This document shows positions 23,703 through 36,445 of a stretch of DNA of 64,000 bases, piece after piece. The DNA comes from Phyllostachys edulis (taxonomy: Eukaryota > Streptophyta > Magnoliopsida > Poales > Poaceae): the NCBI GenBank assembly GCA_036346405.1, contig CM070546.1, positions 110,611,684 through 110,675,683 on the forward strand, in the 5' to 3' direction. The position numbers and the translations under genes were made by a program. Below the pieces are notes generated by a model that was not told the DNA's origin, did not search any database, and saw nothing but the letters and a program-made list of their open reading frames with translations. Every line of letters begins with the position of its first letter. Position 1 is the stretch's first letter.

Positions 23703-25515
23703 GAGAACCAATCCCAAACACAAGCTCACCAACAGAGTTAAGCACATGACAAGCATTCTTCTTAAATATAGTCCCATATTCATTATATAGAAGTTGAGAG
23801 AGCGAGAGCAGATTATACCTTAGCTTGTCCACAAGGGTGACGCCCTTTAGGATGAATTTGTCATTCACCCTAATTGAGCTAGTTTATTCAATCTGTCTTT
23901 GTGTGTCATCCCCAAATATGATGAAGTCATCACCAGAAGCTCGCATCAAGGACATGAACCATCTTGAGTCTCTGGTCATATGGCGTGAACATCCGGAGTT
24001 GACGAGCCACGTGTTCCTCCCCCTTCTGTGGCGATCCTGAAGTTAAGGAGATCCTAAAATTAAGGCACAAAAGATTTATGTGTCTCAATACTAGGGTTAA
24101 TGAAACAAGACTTGGAAATCTAAAACTGAGACACACATCTCCAGAAGCATAGGAATCATGGTTGTTAGACTTAAATCTGTTTGCTATTCTAGCTTAAATC
24201 TTTTTGCTATTCTAGCATGAGAGACATTCATGAAAGCATTAGATGCAACTTGTCTAGGAGCATGACGCTGAGCATATCTAGGATGAGAATGAAATCCTAG
24301 TCCATGTTGTTTCCTCTCTACATGAAAATCTCTCCTAAAAGCTCTAGGTTGATGCGAAGTAATTCTAGCAAGATTCTTCCTAGCATTCTTCAATCTACGC
24401 CAACAGAACTCAATCAAACGCCTACTTGGTACCATTGGGAGAAGCACCATGCAAATCAGAGTTCATTTGAGCGAAACCTCCATACATGAAAAAGCATTTT
24501 TCAGGTTGGATTTTGAATTCAACTAGCTCATTTTCTAGCACTTGAATGCCATTTGGCTTAGTTTTATCCTTAGCAAAGCTATACTCTAACCCTTTCGTCC
24601 CAATAGGAGTCTTGGACATGTCAAGAATCATGTTAGGCTATTTCTTAGCCTTAGAGAATTTTTCTAGAGTATCCTTAAGGTAAGTATTCTCAATTGAAAA
24701 CTTAGGATATGATTCACAAGTTTTACCCTTAACAGCTCTAGCTAGCATGTTTTCCCTTATGCACATCAACCTTAAGTTTTAGAGTTTCACATGATGCACA
24801 ACATGCATGATCAAGTTTGTTTTTTAGCTTCTCATACTTGACTCTAAATGCTTCTTGCATGTTATTAATCTCACGTTCATGTTCAACACAAAATGCACAA
24901 GCAATATAATCAATTTTTTGCTAGTTTCTAAACATTTTTCACAAGGATTATATTTAGTCTCAAGCAGCTCATTCCTAGTATTATCAAGTTGGTTCAAAGC
25001 AATATCATGAGCACTTTTCGGTTTGTCAAGCTCAACATGCAAAATATGGCAAGAGAAGCATTCATCACTATCAAGGTCTTTAGCATTCACAAGTTCAAAA
25101 GTCAGATTGTCAACTTGAGATTCTAAGTCCTTAGCCTTAGCCATGAATTTCGTAAGATCTATCCTGATTAAACACTTGATTATATAGCCCCTCACAACGC
25201 AAGGTGAGCACCTTATAGGAAGGTAGTACCTCATCAGATGTGTCAGCGAGATCACCGTCGTTGTGTACTATGAAGCACATGCTGGTGAGGTCCTTGGTTT
25301 GCCCTTGTTCTTCTCTTGAGGGATCTCCACTACCTTATCTTCCTCATTCTCGGAGTCCACAACACTCATGGAATGTTCTTCAAAAGCGGCAAGGACTAGG
25401 TGAGGGGCCTTTAGGAGCCTGGAGGGATCAAACTTGGCCTTTGTGTCCTTGAGGCTTCTTCCACGAGCCCTTCTCCTCTTTGTAGTTGCCCTTGCCCCTC
25501 AGCTTGAGATAATTA
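23703..25515 (-). pseudogene. Element M: gag C-terminus, protease and pre-integrase remnants
   Basis: The reading continues leftward from the zinc knuckle cut by the nested insertion at 25516. It encodes a Lys/Gly-rich tail, then coiled-coil sequence near 25255-24824 (AKDLESQVDNLTFELVNAKD; SAHDIALNQLDNTRNELLET) that matches the nested element at 28660-28870. It is followed by KTPIGTKGLEYSF, a protease-like HMTRDSRWF region near 24000, and KFILKGVTLVDKLRYNLLS of the pre-integrase near 23850. Frameshifts and stops are frequent. Everything after the pre-integrase is deleted. Confidence 0.75.
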
Positions 25516-25520
25516 GCTCG

Positions 25521-27413
25521 TGTGGATATCATGGGGATATGCCTGAGATCTTAGGATGATGTTACAATTGGCAATGTCGTTCTCGGTTTGTCGAAACAGC
25601 GTTTTCAGCAAATGTCAGGACAATCGGTCGTACCGGCGTGTAAGTCGCGGTACGACCGCAGTGCGGTAGAACCGGCGTGTAGAGAGCGGTTGTACCGCAT
25701 CACGGTTGAACCGTTTGAGAAGCGGTATGGTTTTCCGAGAAGATGTTTTTGGGAAGTTTTGGATTTCCTTGAGGAGCTGAGACGACCGCGGTATATAAAT
25801 GATACGATCCATGATCTGCGATTGTCTGGGAGTTAACTTGGCGGTTTGTCGGTTTTGGTTCTAAGTTTGGTTAACTTGGAGTTTTGTTGTTGGGTTAGGT
25901 CAAGTTCATGGGTTTCATGGCATATGTGTTGCATGATGCATGTTTTGACTAACGTGGGTCAAGTTGTGAAGAACTTGTTCCGGATTCGATTTCTTTGTCT
26001 ATTGATGTGCGGGTTGCTTGGAGGTCAATGACGGTCAGCGGCGAGGATGATCGGGACTAAGCTTGGAGAGCCGAGGTCCGAACGATCGAGGATGCGGGTG
26101 AGGTCAATGGAGTCAAGCATGGCGCAAGACGGACAAAGGTGACCGAACAGGCGATTCGGTCGACGGGTTCGATCAAGCGGCGGGTCGGTGCAAGTGCCAT
26201 GGTGGTTTCGGTGGGAGCCGGATGGGAGAGACTTGCCGACATGAAGAGAGCCATTGGATCAATCTACACGCGTGGCGAAGCATGGAGGTGCTTCACGAAG
26301 ATGGGACTCGGTCTTTGCAAAAGATCGAGAAGGGTATTTTGGTAATTTCACCAAATCGCCTTGGTGACCTAATGCCAACCCTGGCGCAAAGATGGCGCAA
26401 GGTGAAGTGGATTAGGTCAAGAAAAGTGAAGACGGCGCTTTGAGATGTGTGCGTGTGTGACCCGTTTGTTTTGGGCCTTAACGGAGCCCATTAGGGTTAC
26501 TCTTCTAGAAGGTCTAAGCCTCCACTATAAATAGGGGGTGTCTTTGGATGACCACCTCAACCCTTTCATTGTGTTTGAAACCCTAGTTTGCTTAGGGAGA
26601 GGATTAGTGGAGGTTAGGGTTCTAGAGAGTTGGATTTGATTTCGTGCTCATATATTGAGTCTTTGTCCTCCTTGATGGAGTGGTGTAAACCAATACCATA
26701 TCAAATCAATCCAAAGAAAGTTCTCTCAAAGATGAGTTCATTTGCTTTCTTTCTCTCTATTTGGTGATTTGAGGTCTTTCTTTGATCCGTGAGTTTTTGC
26801 TTGGTTTTTCTTCTTGATCTTGCTTGCTGGGATATGTAGGAACCCATCTAAGGTCATCTTGATCATCATCCACCCACGAGCAAGTTTTGGATCAAGTTTT
26901 ACGTTTTTGCTCGGTTTTGAACCCTCCTTCGTAAATTGCAAAAGATCAAAACTTTGACGTGGATCTTCTCGATCGTTGCTTGGAATAGGTTCTGACATCA
27001 TTAGGAAGATGTGTTTCAAATTTGGTGGAGTTTGGCCAAGCGGATCAAAAGTTACGTCGATTTTTGTTTTCGTTTTCAGTCATTCATCGTTCATTCGCTT
27101 TGATTTATTGTTCATCTTGAACGACCGACATCGTTTCATCCGGTTCGACCGACTGCGGTACAACCGCCATCGTTCATCCGGTTCGACCATTCTTGTTCAT
27201 CGAGACTGTTCATAAGGCTGATTTTTGTGCTTTTGGTCGTTTCTTTTGGGGATTTGAAGGGGATTAAGTACAAGTCTTCCGCTATGCTTATATATATTGA
27301 TCTTCATAGTTCTCATAGCTATTGGAGTCAATATCATGTTTGAATCGGATCAAAGCGAAAAATTGATAGTGCTCCTATTCACCCCCCCCTCTAGTCGCCT
27401 TTTCGGTCCAACA
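25521..27413 (+). repeat. 5' LTR of element P
   Basis: It starts TGTGGATATCATGG and ends TTTCGGTCCAACA. It is nearly identical to the 3' LTR at 34550-36445, with differences concentrated in a short zone at 25605-25850 that is rich in CGGTAC/GTACCG palindromes. The primer-binding site follows after two bases. Confidence 0.93.
26525..26534 (+). promoter_or_regulatory. TATA box of the P 5' LTR
   Basis: CTATAAATAG lies about two-fifths from the LTR's right end, with transcription start expected about 30 bases downstream. The 3' LTR has the same box at 35563-35572. Confidence 0.75.
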
Positions 27414-27415
27414 AG

Positions 27416-27427
27416 TGGTATCAGAGC
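27416..27427 (+). promoter_or_regulatory. Primer-binding site of element P
   Basis: TGGTATCAGAGC is complementary to the 3' end of initiator tRNA-Met and lies two bases after the LTR end, the standard arrangement in plant copia elements. Confidence 0.9.
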
Positions 27428-27465
27428 CCGGTTAGTTCAATCTTGATCTTAACCGGTCACTGAAC

Positions 27466-29425
27466 TTGGCGATGGATAAGTACTCGACCAAGCCGCATGT
27501 CTTTGATGGGCTCGACTATGCCTATTGGAAGAATCGCATGCGAGTTTTTCTTGAGAGCGAAGGACAAGCTATATGGGAGGTTGTTCGAGCCCGCTGCTTT
27601 TGCCCGGTTGCTACGCCAAAGCCGGTGACCCTTTTGGCTAACAACAACAAGGCAAAGAACCTTCTATATGCTGGGCTTGGTAGGCAAGAGTACGATAGGA
27701 TTTGCAATCTTGCGACCGCACATGAGATTTGGCACACCCTCGAAACTTACCATGAGGGATCGTCCCAGATCAAGCAAGTGCGTCAGAATGTCTACAAGCG
27801 AGAGTACAACAAATTCGAGATGCGTCCTGGTGAGAGTATCGATGACGTCTTTACTCGTTTTAACAAGGTGATTAATCAGATGAAAGCTGTTGACATTGAG
27901 TACTCTCAATCGAGAATGCCACCCACCTCTTGGGTGCAATCAACACCAAGGAGTGGGAGATGAAGGCAACTGCCATAGAGGAGAACGTCGATCTCTCTAA
28001 TCTCACTTTGGAGCTGCTTTATAGCAAGCTAAAAACTCATGAGATCAAGAGAGGCGGTAATCCTAAGAAGGATAACATGGCTTTGGTGGTGATCCTCTCA
28101 AAGGACTCGATGGTTTTTCCGAGTCTTCTTCGGTTTTTCTCTTGCGTGTTTATCTCGCTATTCAAGAAGAAGAGTTTGAGAGTCTTCTGAGGTGATTTAG
28201 CTCTTTTAGCCAAGAAAGTCACACGGGCATATAACAATGTCGAAACAGAAGAGAGGTGGCCTGTGACATGCTATGAGTGTGGAGAGCTATATCACATCCG
28301 AGCCAACCGCCCTAAGTTGAAAGGTAAGGGAAATCATGAGAAGGTTGCGGGAAGAAGCCTCAAGGGGCAAGCCCAAGTATGATGTTGCCAAGCTCATGAA
28401 GGTCGCTCACCGAGTTCTTGCCGCTTTGGAGATCAATCCATGAGCGATGTGGACTCGGGAGCGAGGAGGACAAGGAGGAGGAGTTTCCTCAAGACAAGAA
28501 GGGAAGGCCAAGGATTTCACCAGGCATGTGCTTTATGGCCGACTCACGACGCCGATAACGATGATGAGGTACCTCTCTCCTATGATGTTCTTTACGCTAG
28601 ATGCGATAACATGTATGAGCAATTGCTTAGTCAAGATAAAGCTTTAAAGTTCACCATGGCTAGGAACAAGGATTTAGAGTCACAAGTCGAGAGTTTGAAA
28701 TTAGAGCTTGTGAATGCTAAAAGTCTAGATGTTGATGAATGTTCATCCTGCCATGCTTTGCACTCCGAATTGTCTAAACTGCAATCTGCTCATGATATTG
28801 CTTTGCATCAACTTGAAAATGCTAGAACCGAGCTAATTGATGTTAAATCTGCTCCATGTGAAAAATGCTTAGATTCTAGCAAGTTGGATGCTTCTGGTAA
28901 TGTGAAATCTAGCTTTTGCTCTTTCTGCTTAGAGCGCGAACATGAAGTTAAGGATATTCTAGAAGCAGTTAGAGCTAAGTTTGCCAAGCTTAAGGATTCA
29001 ATTGATTCTACATCTTGTGCCTCTTGTGCGCCTATAAGCTTGAAGTTGCTCATCTTAAGGAGAAACATGCTAGAGCCATTAAGGGCAAGACTTGTGAATC
29101 ATGTGCTAATATTGAAAAAGAGAATGCATATCTCAAGGATACTTTAGAAAGATTCTCTAATGGTGAAAAACAGTTAAACATGATTCTAGATAAATCTAAA
29201 ACTCCTTTTAAGAAGCAAGGTTTAGGATACAACTCGCCAGACATGTCCAAACCTAATGTCATTCGTGTCTTGGAAAATGGCTTAGTTGAATTTAAAACCC
29301 AACTCGCAAAAACTGCTTTTAAATCTGCAGGTTTGTCCAACCTTCTTTTAAGCCAAAAGGTGCTTCTCCCAAAGTGGTACAAAATACCATTGCACCTATT
29401 GCAAGAAGAGTGGACATTTGGTTGA
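27466..29425 (+). pseudogene. Element P gag
   Basis: The N-terminal gag domain opens near 27472 (MDKYSTKPHVFDGLDYAYWK) and includes LETYHEGSSQIKQVR and MRPGESIDDVFTRFN. A frameshift near 27930 moves the reading to WEMKATAIEENVDLSNLTLE. The zinc knuckle at 28262-28310 reads CYECGELYHIRANRP: the final Cys is replaced by Arg. A long coiled coil follows (28440-29147; KDLESQVESLKLELVNAKSL) with spaced Cys residues, then a further charged segment to 29425. The extended coiled-coil C-terminus is unusual for copia gag outside the Sirevirus lineage. Several frameshifts break it. Confidence 0.85.
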
Positions 29426-31271
29426 GTTCATTGGCGTGAGGTTGAAGAATGCTAAGAAAAATATTGCTAGAATGTCATCTAATCAACCTAGAGCTTTTAT
29501 GAGACATGGTCACGCATAAAAGAAGAACCCCTGACCTAGGATTTGTTGCACATGCTCATCACCATGTTCCTAGACAGGATGCATCTCATGTTCGGTTACC
29601 ATTGCTCAAAATAGAAGCGCTAATAAAGTCAAGGATAGCACATCCGCTTTGCATACTACTTTCATGAGCGAGTGTCTCGATCTTGGGTTCCCAAGTCGCT
29701 TTTAACTAACCCTTGATGTTGAGACACATCGCTCTTTGTTCCTTGATTTTCGAGGATTGGCGGAAGGGGAAGAACACATGGTTAAATCGACTCGTGTTCA
29801 CGCCACATGACCGGAGACTCAAGATGGTTCACCTCCTTCACGCGATCAACAGTGATGCCTTCATCACCTTTGGAGATGATACACAAGGCGCATTGAAGGA
29901 ACTGGAATGATTAGGGTGAGCGACAAGTTCATTCTCAAGACGACGCGCTTGTGTCTAAGCTAAGGTACAATCTCCTTTCGTCTCCTGACTTCTCGATGAT
30001 GGCTATGAGACTCGTTTTAAGAAGAATGCGTCGTGTGCTTGATTCTTTTGGTGAGCTCGTTTTGGGATTTCTAGAGTTGGTAGAATTTTTGAGGTGACTT
30101 TTTCAATCGCTTTCGGATCTCTTAAGTGTTTGATTGCATCTTCTTCGATATCGGCTCGCACCGACGTTTGGGGCACATTGGTTTTGATCATCGACACGAG
30201 TTAGCGGCCTTGATCTCATGAGAGGTTTGCCTAAACTCAAAGGTCGTCAAGGATGTCAGATATGCGCCACTGTAGGCATGGCAAGCAAGTTGCCGCCTCA
30301 CACCCATCATTGACTATGGTCATGACCGACGGACGATTACTTCATATGGATCTTGTTGGTCTGCTAGGGTTCGGTCGATCGGTGGCAATTGGTACATTCT
30401 TGTCATAGTCGATGATTTTTGAGATACTCTTGGGTGTTCTTTCTTGCTTCAAGGATGAGGCTTTTGATCATTTTCATGACCTTGTTCTTCGTTTGGCTTC
30501 GAACTTCACGGTGCCTTGAGAGCGATCCATGACAATGGCACGGAGTTCAAGAATGCTTCTTTGCCTCTTTTTGTCTTTGGCGCGGATTGAGCATCGTTCT
30601 CTTCTCCACACGTCCCTCAACAAAATGGCGTTGTGGAAAGGAAGAACAGGACTCTAGTTGAGATGGCTAGAACGATCTTTGGATGAGTATAGCACACCGA
30701 GGAGGTTTTGGGCGAAGTTATTGCTCTGACTTGCCATATTTCAAACCGTGTCTTTTTGAGACCGTCTTTGGGCAAGACTTCATATGAGCTTCGTTTTGGC
30801 AGAAAACCCTCTGTCTCTCACTTTCGAGTCTTTGGATCGAAGTGTTTTATTCTCAAGACAGGGAACCTAGATAAATTTGAATCAAGGACTTGTGATGGTT
30901 TATTTCTGGGTTATCCTGCTCATTCGAGGGGTTTTCGGGTTTTTAATGTTGAAACTAACATTGTCCAGGAGACATGCAATGTTACTTTTGATGAGACTAG
31001 CCCTGGAGCTAGATCCGATGTTTCAGGTGACTCACAGGTGACAGAGAGCATTTTTGTTGAAGAAGATGAGGATGAACTTGATTTTGCTCCTTCACCTGTT
31101 GCTGATGTTCCTGTGCAAGCTGCCCAAGCTCCAGAACGCCACTTCTCGCTTCACCTCCAATTGAGGCTCTGCTGCGACTTCTTCATCGTGATACTGCGGA
31201 GGTTGAGGAGATGCTATCTCCCCCAGGCGCTCCTTTGCACATTCAGAAGCAACACCCTCCGGATCAGATGA
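29426..31271 (+). pseudogene. Element P protease and integrase
   Basis: Around 29780-29850 a broken protease can be read (HMTGDSRWF-like). Pre-integrase sequence follows (VSDKFIL ... LRYNLLS-like, about 29915-29980, and a HHGKQ-like zinc region near 30275). The integrase core is spread over frames from 30330 to 30660; the catalytic region near 30525-30545 (DNGTEF) and PQQNGVVERKNRTL near 30620-30660 are recognisable. The C-terminal part is open at 30708-31150 (NRVFLRPSLGKTSYEL, FRVFGSKCFI, DGLFLGYPAHSRGFRVFN), followed by an acidic linker. Most breaks are one- or two-base indels. Confidence 0.8.
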
Positions 31272-31379
31272 TTGGTAATCTCCATGAGCGAGTCACTCGC
31301 TCCAGGTATCATGATCCGAGTCTTTTCTCTCACTCTGCATTTGTAGCTTCTTTTGAACCCAAAGATATATCACATGCTT

Positions 31380-32855
31380 TATCGATGCTAGTTGGGTCAA
31401 TGCCATGCATGAGGAGTTAGAGAATTTTGAAAGAAATAAAGTTTGGAACCTTGTAGATCCTCCTAGTGGTCATAATGTTATAGGAACCCGTTGGGTGTTC
31501 AAAAATAAACAAAATGAGGATGGTTACGTGGTTAGAAACAAGGCTAGATTGGTAGCTCGGGGTTTTAGCCGAAGTTGAGGGGTTAGATTTTGATGAGACC
31601 TTCGCTCTGTTGCTAGATTAGAAGCCATTCAGCATCTTGCTTGCATTTGTTTGCATCTAAAGGTTTTAGGTTGCATCAAATGGATGTTAAGAGTGCCTTC
31701 TGAATGGTTTTATAGAGGAGGAAGTGTATGTTAGGCAACCCCCGGCTTTGAGGATCCCAAGCACCACGATCGTGTTTACAAGTTATCCAAAGCCTTGTAT
31801 GGTCTTAAGCAAGCCCTAGAGCACGGTATGATAGACTTAAGACCTTCTTGCTTAAGAATGATTTTGAAATGGGAAAGGTTGATAAGACTCTTTTCATTCT
31901 TAGGCATGGCAATGACTTCTGCTTGTTGATTTATGTAGATGATATTATCTTTGGTGGTTCCTCTCATGCTCTTGTTTCAGCTTTTTACGAGACCATGTCC
32001 GAGGAATTCGAGATGAGTATGATGGGAGAGCTCAACTACTTTCGGGGCTACAAATCAAGCAAATGCAAGGAAGGATCTTCATCCATCAAACGAAGTACAC
32101 CAAGGATTTGCTCAAGCGTTTTGAGATGGGTGATTGCAAGTCGATCGCCACTCCCATGGCGACATCGATCGCTTTTGGATCCAGATGAGGAAGGAGAAGC
32201 CGTGGATCAGCGAGTACCGCATGACATGATTGGCTCCCTTCAGACTGACGGCCTCAAGACCGGACATTCACTTTGATGCGCGCCTCTGCGCGAGGTTTGA
32301 GCGTCACCGAGGACTTCACATCGCCAAGCCGTTAAGCGCATTTTCGGTATTTACACTCTACCCTTCAAGATGGTATTTGGTATTCTTGTTCTTCTTATTT
32401 GTCCATTCGGGGTTTTGATTCGATTTTATGGGTGTAGGCTAGATAGGAAGAGCACATCCGCACATGTCATTTCTTAGGCACTTCTCTTGTCTCTTGGTCT
32501 TCTAGGAAGCGGTCTTTCGTTGCACAATCCTTCTTTGAAAGTGAATATGTAGGCAGCTTTGCTAGTTCTTTGTCAGAGTCGATTTTGTGGATGGTCTCCA
32601 CTCTTAAGGATTTTGGGTTAACTTTTGCTAGTGTTCCTCTCTTCGTGACAACACTACGCTATTAACATTGCTAAAAACCCGATTGCAACACTCTAGGACC
32701 AAGCACATAGACATTCGCTATCACTTCCTTAGAGATCACGTTGAGAAAGGTGATATTGTCTTTGCATTTTGTGGAGTCCGAGGCTCATTAGCCGATATCC
32801 TCACCAAGCCTTTAGACCCAACAAGGTTTGCCACCTTGAGGAGTGAGTTAGGGTA
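31380..32855 (+). pseudogene. Element P reverse transcriptase and RNase H
   Basis: The RVT_2-type domain starts at about 31390 (WVNAMHEELENFERNKVWNL; VIGTRWVFKNKQNEDG; ARLVARGF). The catalytic motif YVDD is intact at 31932-31943 in LLIYVDDIIFGGSSH. Frameshifts follow after LNYFRGY. The RNase H end is open at 32668-32855, with TKHIDIRYHFLRDHVEKGDI and the ADILTKPL motif typical of copia elements. Stops near 31579 and several indels make it inactive. Confidence 0.85.
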
Positions 32856-34549
32856 ATTTATCCCTATGGGTTGGTTTGAGGGGATTTGGATCTTTTCGAT
32901 CTTTCCTTTTTCATTTGATCTTTTAGGTTCTTGAGTTTTTCTTGCATCTCATTGTATCATATTGCATTCATATGAAAAATCCAAAAGATGCATTGTAATA
33001 TAAGCTTTTACGCTTATCTTTTAAAATTAATGAAGCTTTGCTTATTACCCTTTGGAGCTTTAGTGTTTCAAATTCTTGCTCAATGCCATGTCTAGTTCTT
33101 TGACTTGCTAGAATTATCATGCTTTCACATGTGTAGCTAAGTCTTTCTTTGTATGAGCTAGAACTTGAAAAACAACTTGAACTAAGAAATTAGCAATTTG
33201 TGAATTGTTCACCGATTCATGTAATTAGTGCTCCTTTTATGACATTGGCCTGTCAAAATTGCTTTGTTAGCTCTTGAATCTAGCTTTGATCATTACTTGA
33301 GCTTTTTGTGTTCTTGAGAATCTAAAACCGCTCTTGTGCAAAATAAAAATGATCTCTTTTGTGCGTAAAGAACCGATCTCACCAATTCTTTCTCATGAGG
33401 CGCTTGCCATTGTACTAGGCATGAACTCGGGGAGTTTTGGATGACCTAGACCACTCTCTTAAGCTTTTGTTGCTTGAGATGGTCGAGTGAGGCTTGAGAT
33501 CTAGCACAATGTTAAAAATACAAATTGTCAACTTCGGTGAAGCTTAGGATGAGTTTGTGGATGGCTCCTAGTCCAGATCTTGTCACTAAGTTAGACCATT
33601 AGTCAACTTCAACATTCATTGCAAATGAAAAACAGTTGAAAAATGGGCTTTTGAGAAATTTGAGCAAAATGATTCAATTCAGACCTATTTGTCTCTTAAT
33701 GTGGTCATTGTTAGCTTTTGGATCTCACGTTGACATTTTGACATGGCCGAGATCATTTTAGGATCCTGTTGATGAACTTGCTAGATTTGAAGCTTTGCTT
33801 AAAATGCTAAAATTCATTGCTTTATATTGAGCCTTCTTGCTTAGCTTTGTTATATATGTCTTATCATGATCTTGCTAGCACCTTTAGGCTTGATATGTTG
33901 TTTGTGCAACTTTAGAAATGCTAGCTTGTTCTTTTGGGTAATCTCCAAAGCTTCTTGTATTTAAAAAAAAATATATAAAAAAAAATTGAAGCCACTCCAT
34001 TGCATTTCATGCATGCTCCTTCTTATGCTTTTTCCTCATTCTACATTTGTCATCTCTGGACGAGAGGAAGGCGTGATTCCTTGATGACTCCATTGTCAAA
34101 GGGGAGAAGAAATGTTAAATTTTGTGTTAAAGGGAGAAGTTGTTTGAAAAAGGAGTTTTGAAAAAGGGAGTTACTTGGAGAAAATTTGAAATTCGAGGAT
34201 CATAGTGAGGGGGAGTTTCTTATTTGCATTCTTATGGTTTTATTGCTACTTCTGAACTCGAATTGCAATTCTTGATCCTCACAATGATCAAAGGTCATAT
34301 CGAACAATTGTTCTTTCATATGGACCTTAAGTGAGATTTTGACCCGTTTCTGGAAAATGAAGCTTTCTCGCTTTCTTTTGCCGTATCTCACTTCTTGATT
34401 CTTTTCTCGAGCCAACTTGGTCATTTCCTTTGCTTTTTCTTGCATTTGGATCAAGTTGTGCCTTTGAGCGAAAACGTTGAGTTTTTACTTTTCAAACCTC
34501 AAAATTTGCATTTGAGGGAAATTGCCAATGTGTTCATCAAGGGGGAGAT
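32856..34549 (+). other. Element P 3' non-coding region with polypurine tracts
   Basis: A 1.7-kb AT-rich stretch between RNase H and the 3' LTR without a credible gene. Purine tracts of the type AAGGGGAG, AAAGGGAG or GAGGGGGAG occur near 34095, 34130 and 34203, and the last (CAAGGGGGAGAT, 34538-34549) directly abuts the LTR and is the primary plus-strand primer. Repeated tracts here are a known trait of Sireviruses. Confidence 0.75.
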
Positions 34550-36445
34550 TGTGGATATCATGGGGATATGCCTGAGATCTTAGGATGATGTTACAATTGG
34601 CAATGTCGTTCTCGGTTTGTCGAAACAGCGTTTACAAAGACAAATGTCGGGACAATCGGTCGCATCGGCGTGTAAGTCATGAGACGACCGCGATCTTGAT
34701 AGAACCGGCGTGTAGAGAGCGGTTGTACCAAGCATCACGGTTGAACCGTTTGAGAAGCGGTATGGTTTTTCCAGAGAAGATGTTTTGGGAAGTTTTGGAT
34801 TTCCTTGAGGAGCAGTGACGACCGCCATGTATATATATGATGACGACCATGATCTTGGTTCTACCGAGTTAACTTGGCGGTTGTACCGGTTTTGGTTCTA
34901 AGTTTTGGTTAACTTGGAGTTTTGTTGTTGGGTTAGGTCAAGTTCATGGGTTTCATGGCATATGTGTTGCATGATGCATGTTTTGACTAACGTGGGTCAA
35001 GTTGTGAAGAACTTGTTCCGGATTCGATTTCTTTGTCTATTGATGTGCGAGGTTGCTTGGAGGTCAATGACGGTCAATCAGCGAGGATGATCGGGACTAA
35101 GCTTGGAGAGCCGAGGTCCGAACGATCGGGATGCGGGTGAGGTCAATGGAGTCAAGCATGGCGCAAGACGGACAAAGGTGACCGAATCAGGCGATTCGGG
35201 CGACAGGTTCGATCAAGCGGCGGGGTCGGTGCAAGTGCCATGGTGGTTTCGGTGGGAGCCGGATGGGAGAGACTTGCCGACATGAAGAGAGCATTGGATC
35301 AATCTACACGTGGCGAAGCATGGAGGTGCTTCACGAAGATGGGACTCGGTCTTTGCAAAAGATCGAGAAGGGTATTTTGGTAATTTCACCAAATACGCTT
35401 TGGTGACCTAATGCCAACCCGGCGCAAAGATGGCGCAAGGTGAAGTGGATTAGGTCAAGAAAAGTGAAGACGGCGCTTTGAGATGCGTGCGTGTGTGACC
35501 CGTTTGTTTTGGGCCTTAACGGAGCCCATTAGGGTTACTCTTCTAGAAGGTCTAAGCCTCCACTATAAATAGGGGTGTTTGGGATGACCACCTCAACCCT
35601 TTCATTGTGTTTGAAACCCTAGTTTGCTTAGGGAGAGGATTAGTGGAGGTTAGGGTTCTAGAGAGTTGGATTTGATTTCGTGCTCATGTATTGAGTCTTT
35701 GTCCTCCTTGATGGAGTGGTCTGTAAACCAATACCATATCAAATCAATCCAAAGAAAGTTCTCTCAAAGATGAGTTCATTTGCTTTCTTTTCTCTATTTG
35801 GTGATTTGAGGTCTTTCTTTGATCCGTGAGTTTTTGCTTGGTTTTTCTTCTTGATCTTGCTTGCTGGGATATGTGGGAACCCATCTAAGGTCATCTTGAT
35901 CATCATCCACCCACGAGCAAGTTTTGGATCAAGTTTTACGTTTTTGCTCGGTTTTGAACCCTCCTTCGTAAATTGCAAAAGATCAAAACTTTGACGTGGA
36001 TCTTCTCGATCGTTGCTTGAATAGGTTCCCGACATCATTAGGAAGATGTGTTTCAAATTTGGTGGAGTTTGGCCAAGCGGATCAAAAGTTACGTCGATTT
36101 TTGTTTTCGTTTTTCAGTCATTTCATCGCTCATTCGCCCGATTTATCTTTGTTCATCGGAACGACCGACATCGTTCATCCGGTTCGACCGGATCGGTACA
36201 ACCGCCATCGTTCATCCGGTTCGATCATATCGCTCATCAAGACTGCTCATAAGGCTGATTTTTGTGTTTTTGGTCGCTTTTGGGGATTTGAAGGATTAAG
36301 TACAAGTCTTCCGCTATGCTTATATATATTGATCTTCATAGTTCTCATAGCTATTGGAGTCAATATCATGTTTGAATCGGATCAAAGCGAAAAATTGATA
36401 GTGCTCCTATTCACCCCCCCCTCTAGTCGCCTTTTCGGTCCAACA
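34550..36445 (+). repeat. 3' LTR of element P
   Basis: It begins TGTGGATATCATGG right after the polypurine tract and ends GGTCCAACA at 36445, followed by the duplicated target GCTCG. It carries the same TATA box as the 5' LTR. Confidence 0.93.

Larger units (their letters stand above)
25521..36445 (+). mobile_element. Full-length Ty1/copia element P (Sirevirus-like)
   Basis: LTRs of 1893 and 1896 bp enclose a 7.1-kb interior, flanked by an exact GCTCG duplication (25516-25520 and 36446-36450). The order is gag, protease, integrase, reverse transcriptase, RNase H, i.e. copia type. Features typical of the Sirevirus (Maximus) lineage are an initiator tRNA-Met primer site, a long coiled-coil gag C-terminus, a long 3' non-coding stretch with several GGGGGAG tracts, and palindrome-rich LTRs. 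The lineage assignment is inference. The coding region is broken by many small indels, so this copy is not autonomous. Confidence 0.93.

Noticed and set aside
32230..32418. Independent small ORF
   Set aside because: It is an out-of-frame piece of the degraded reverse transcriptase/RNase H region of element P.
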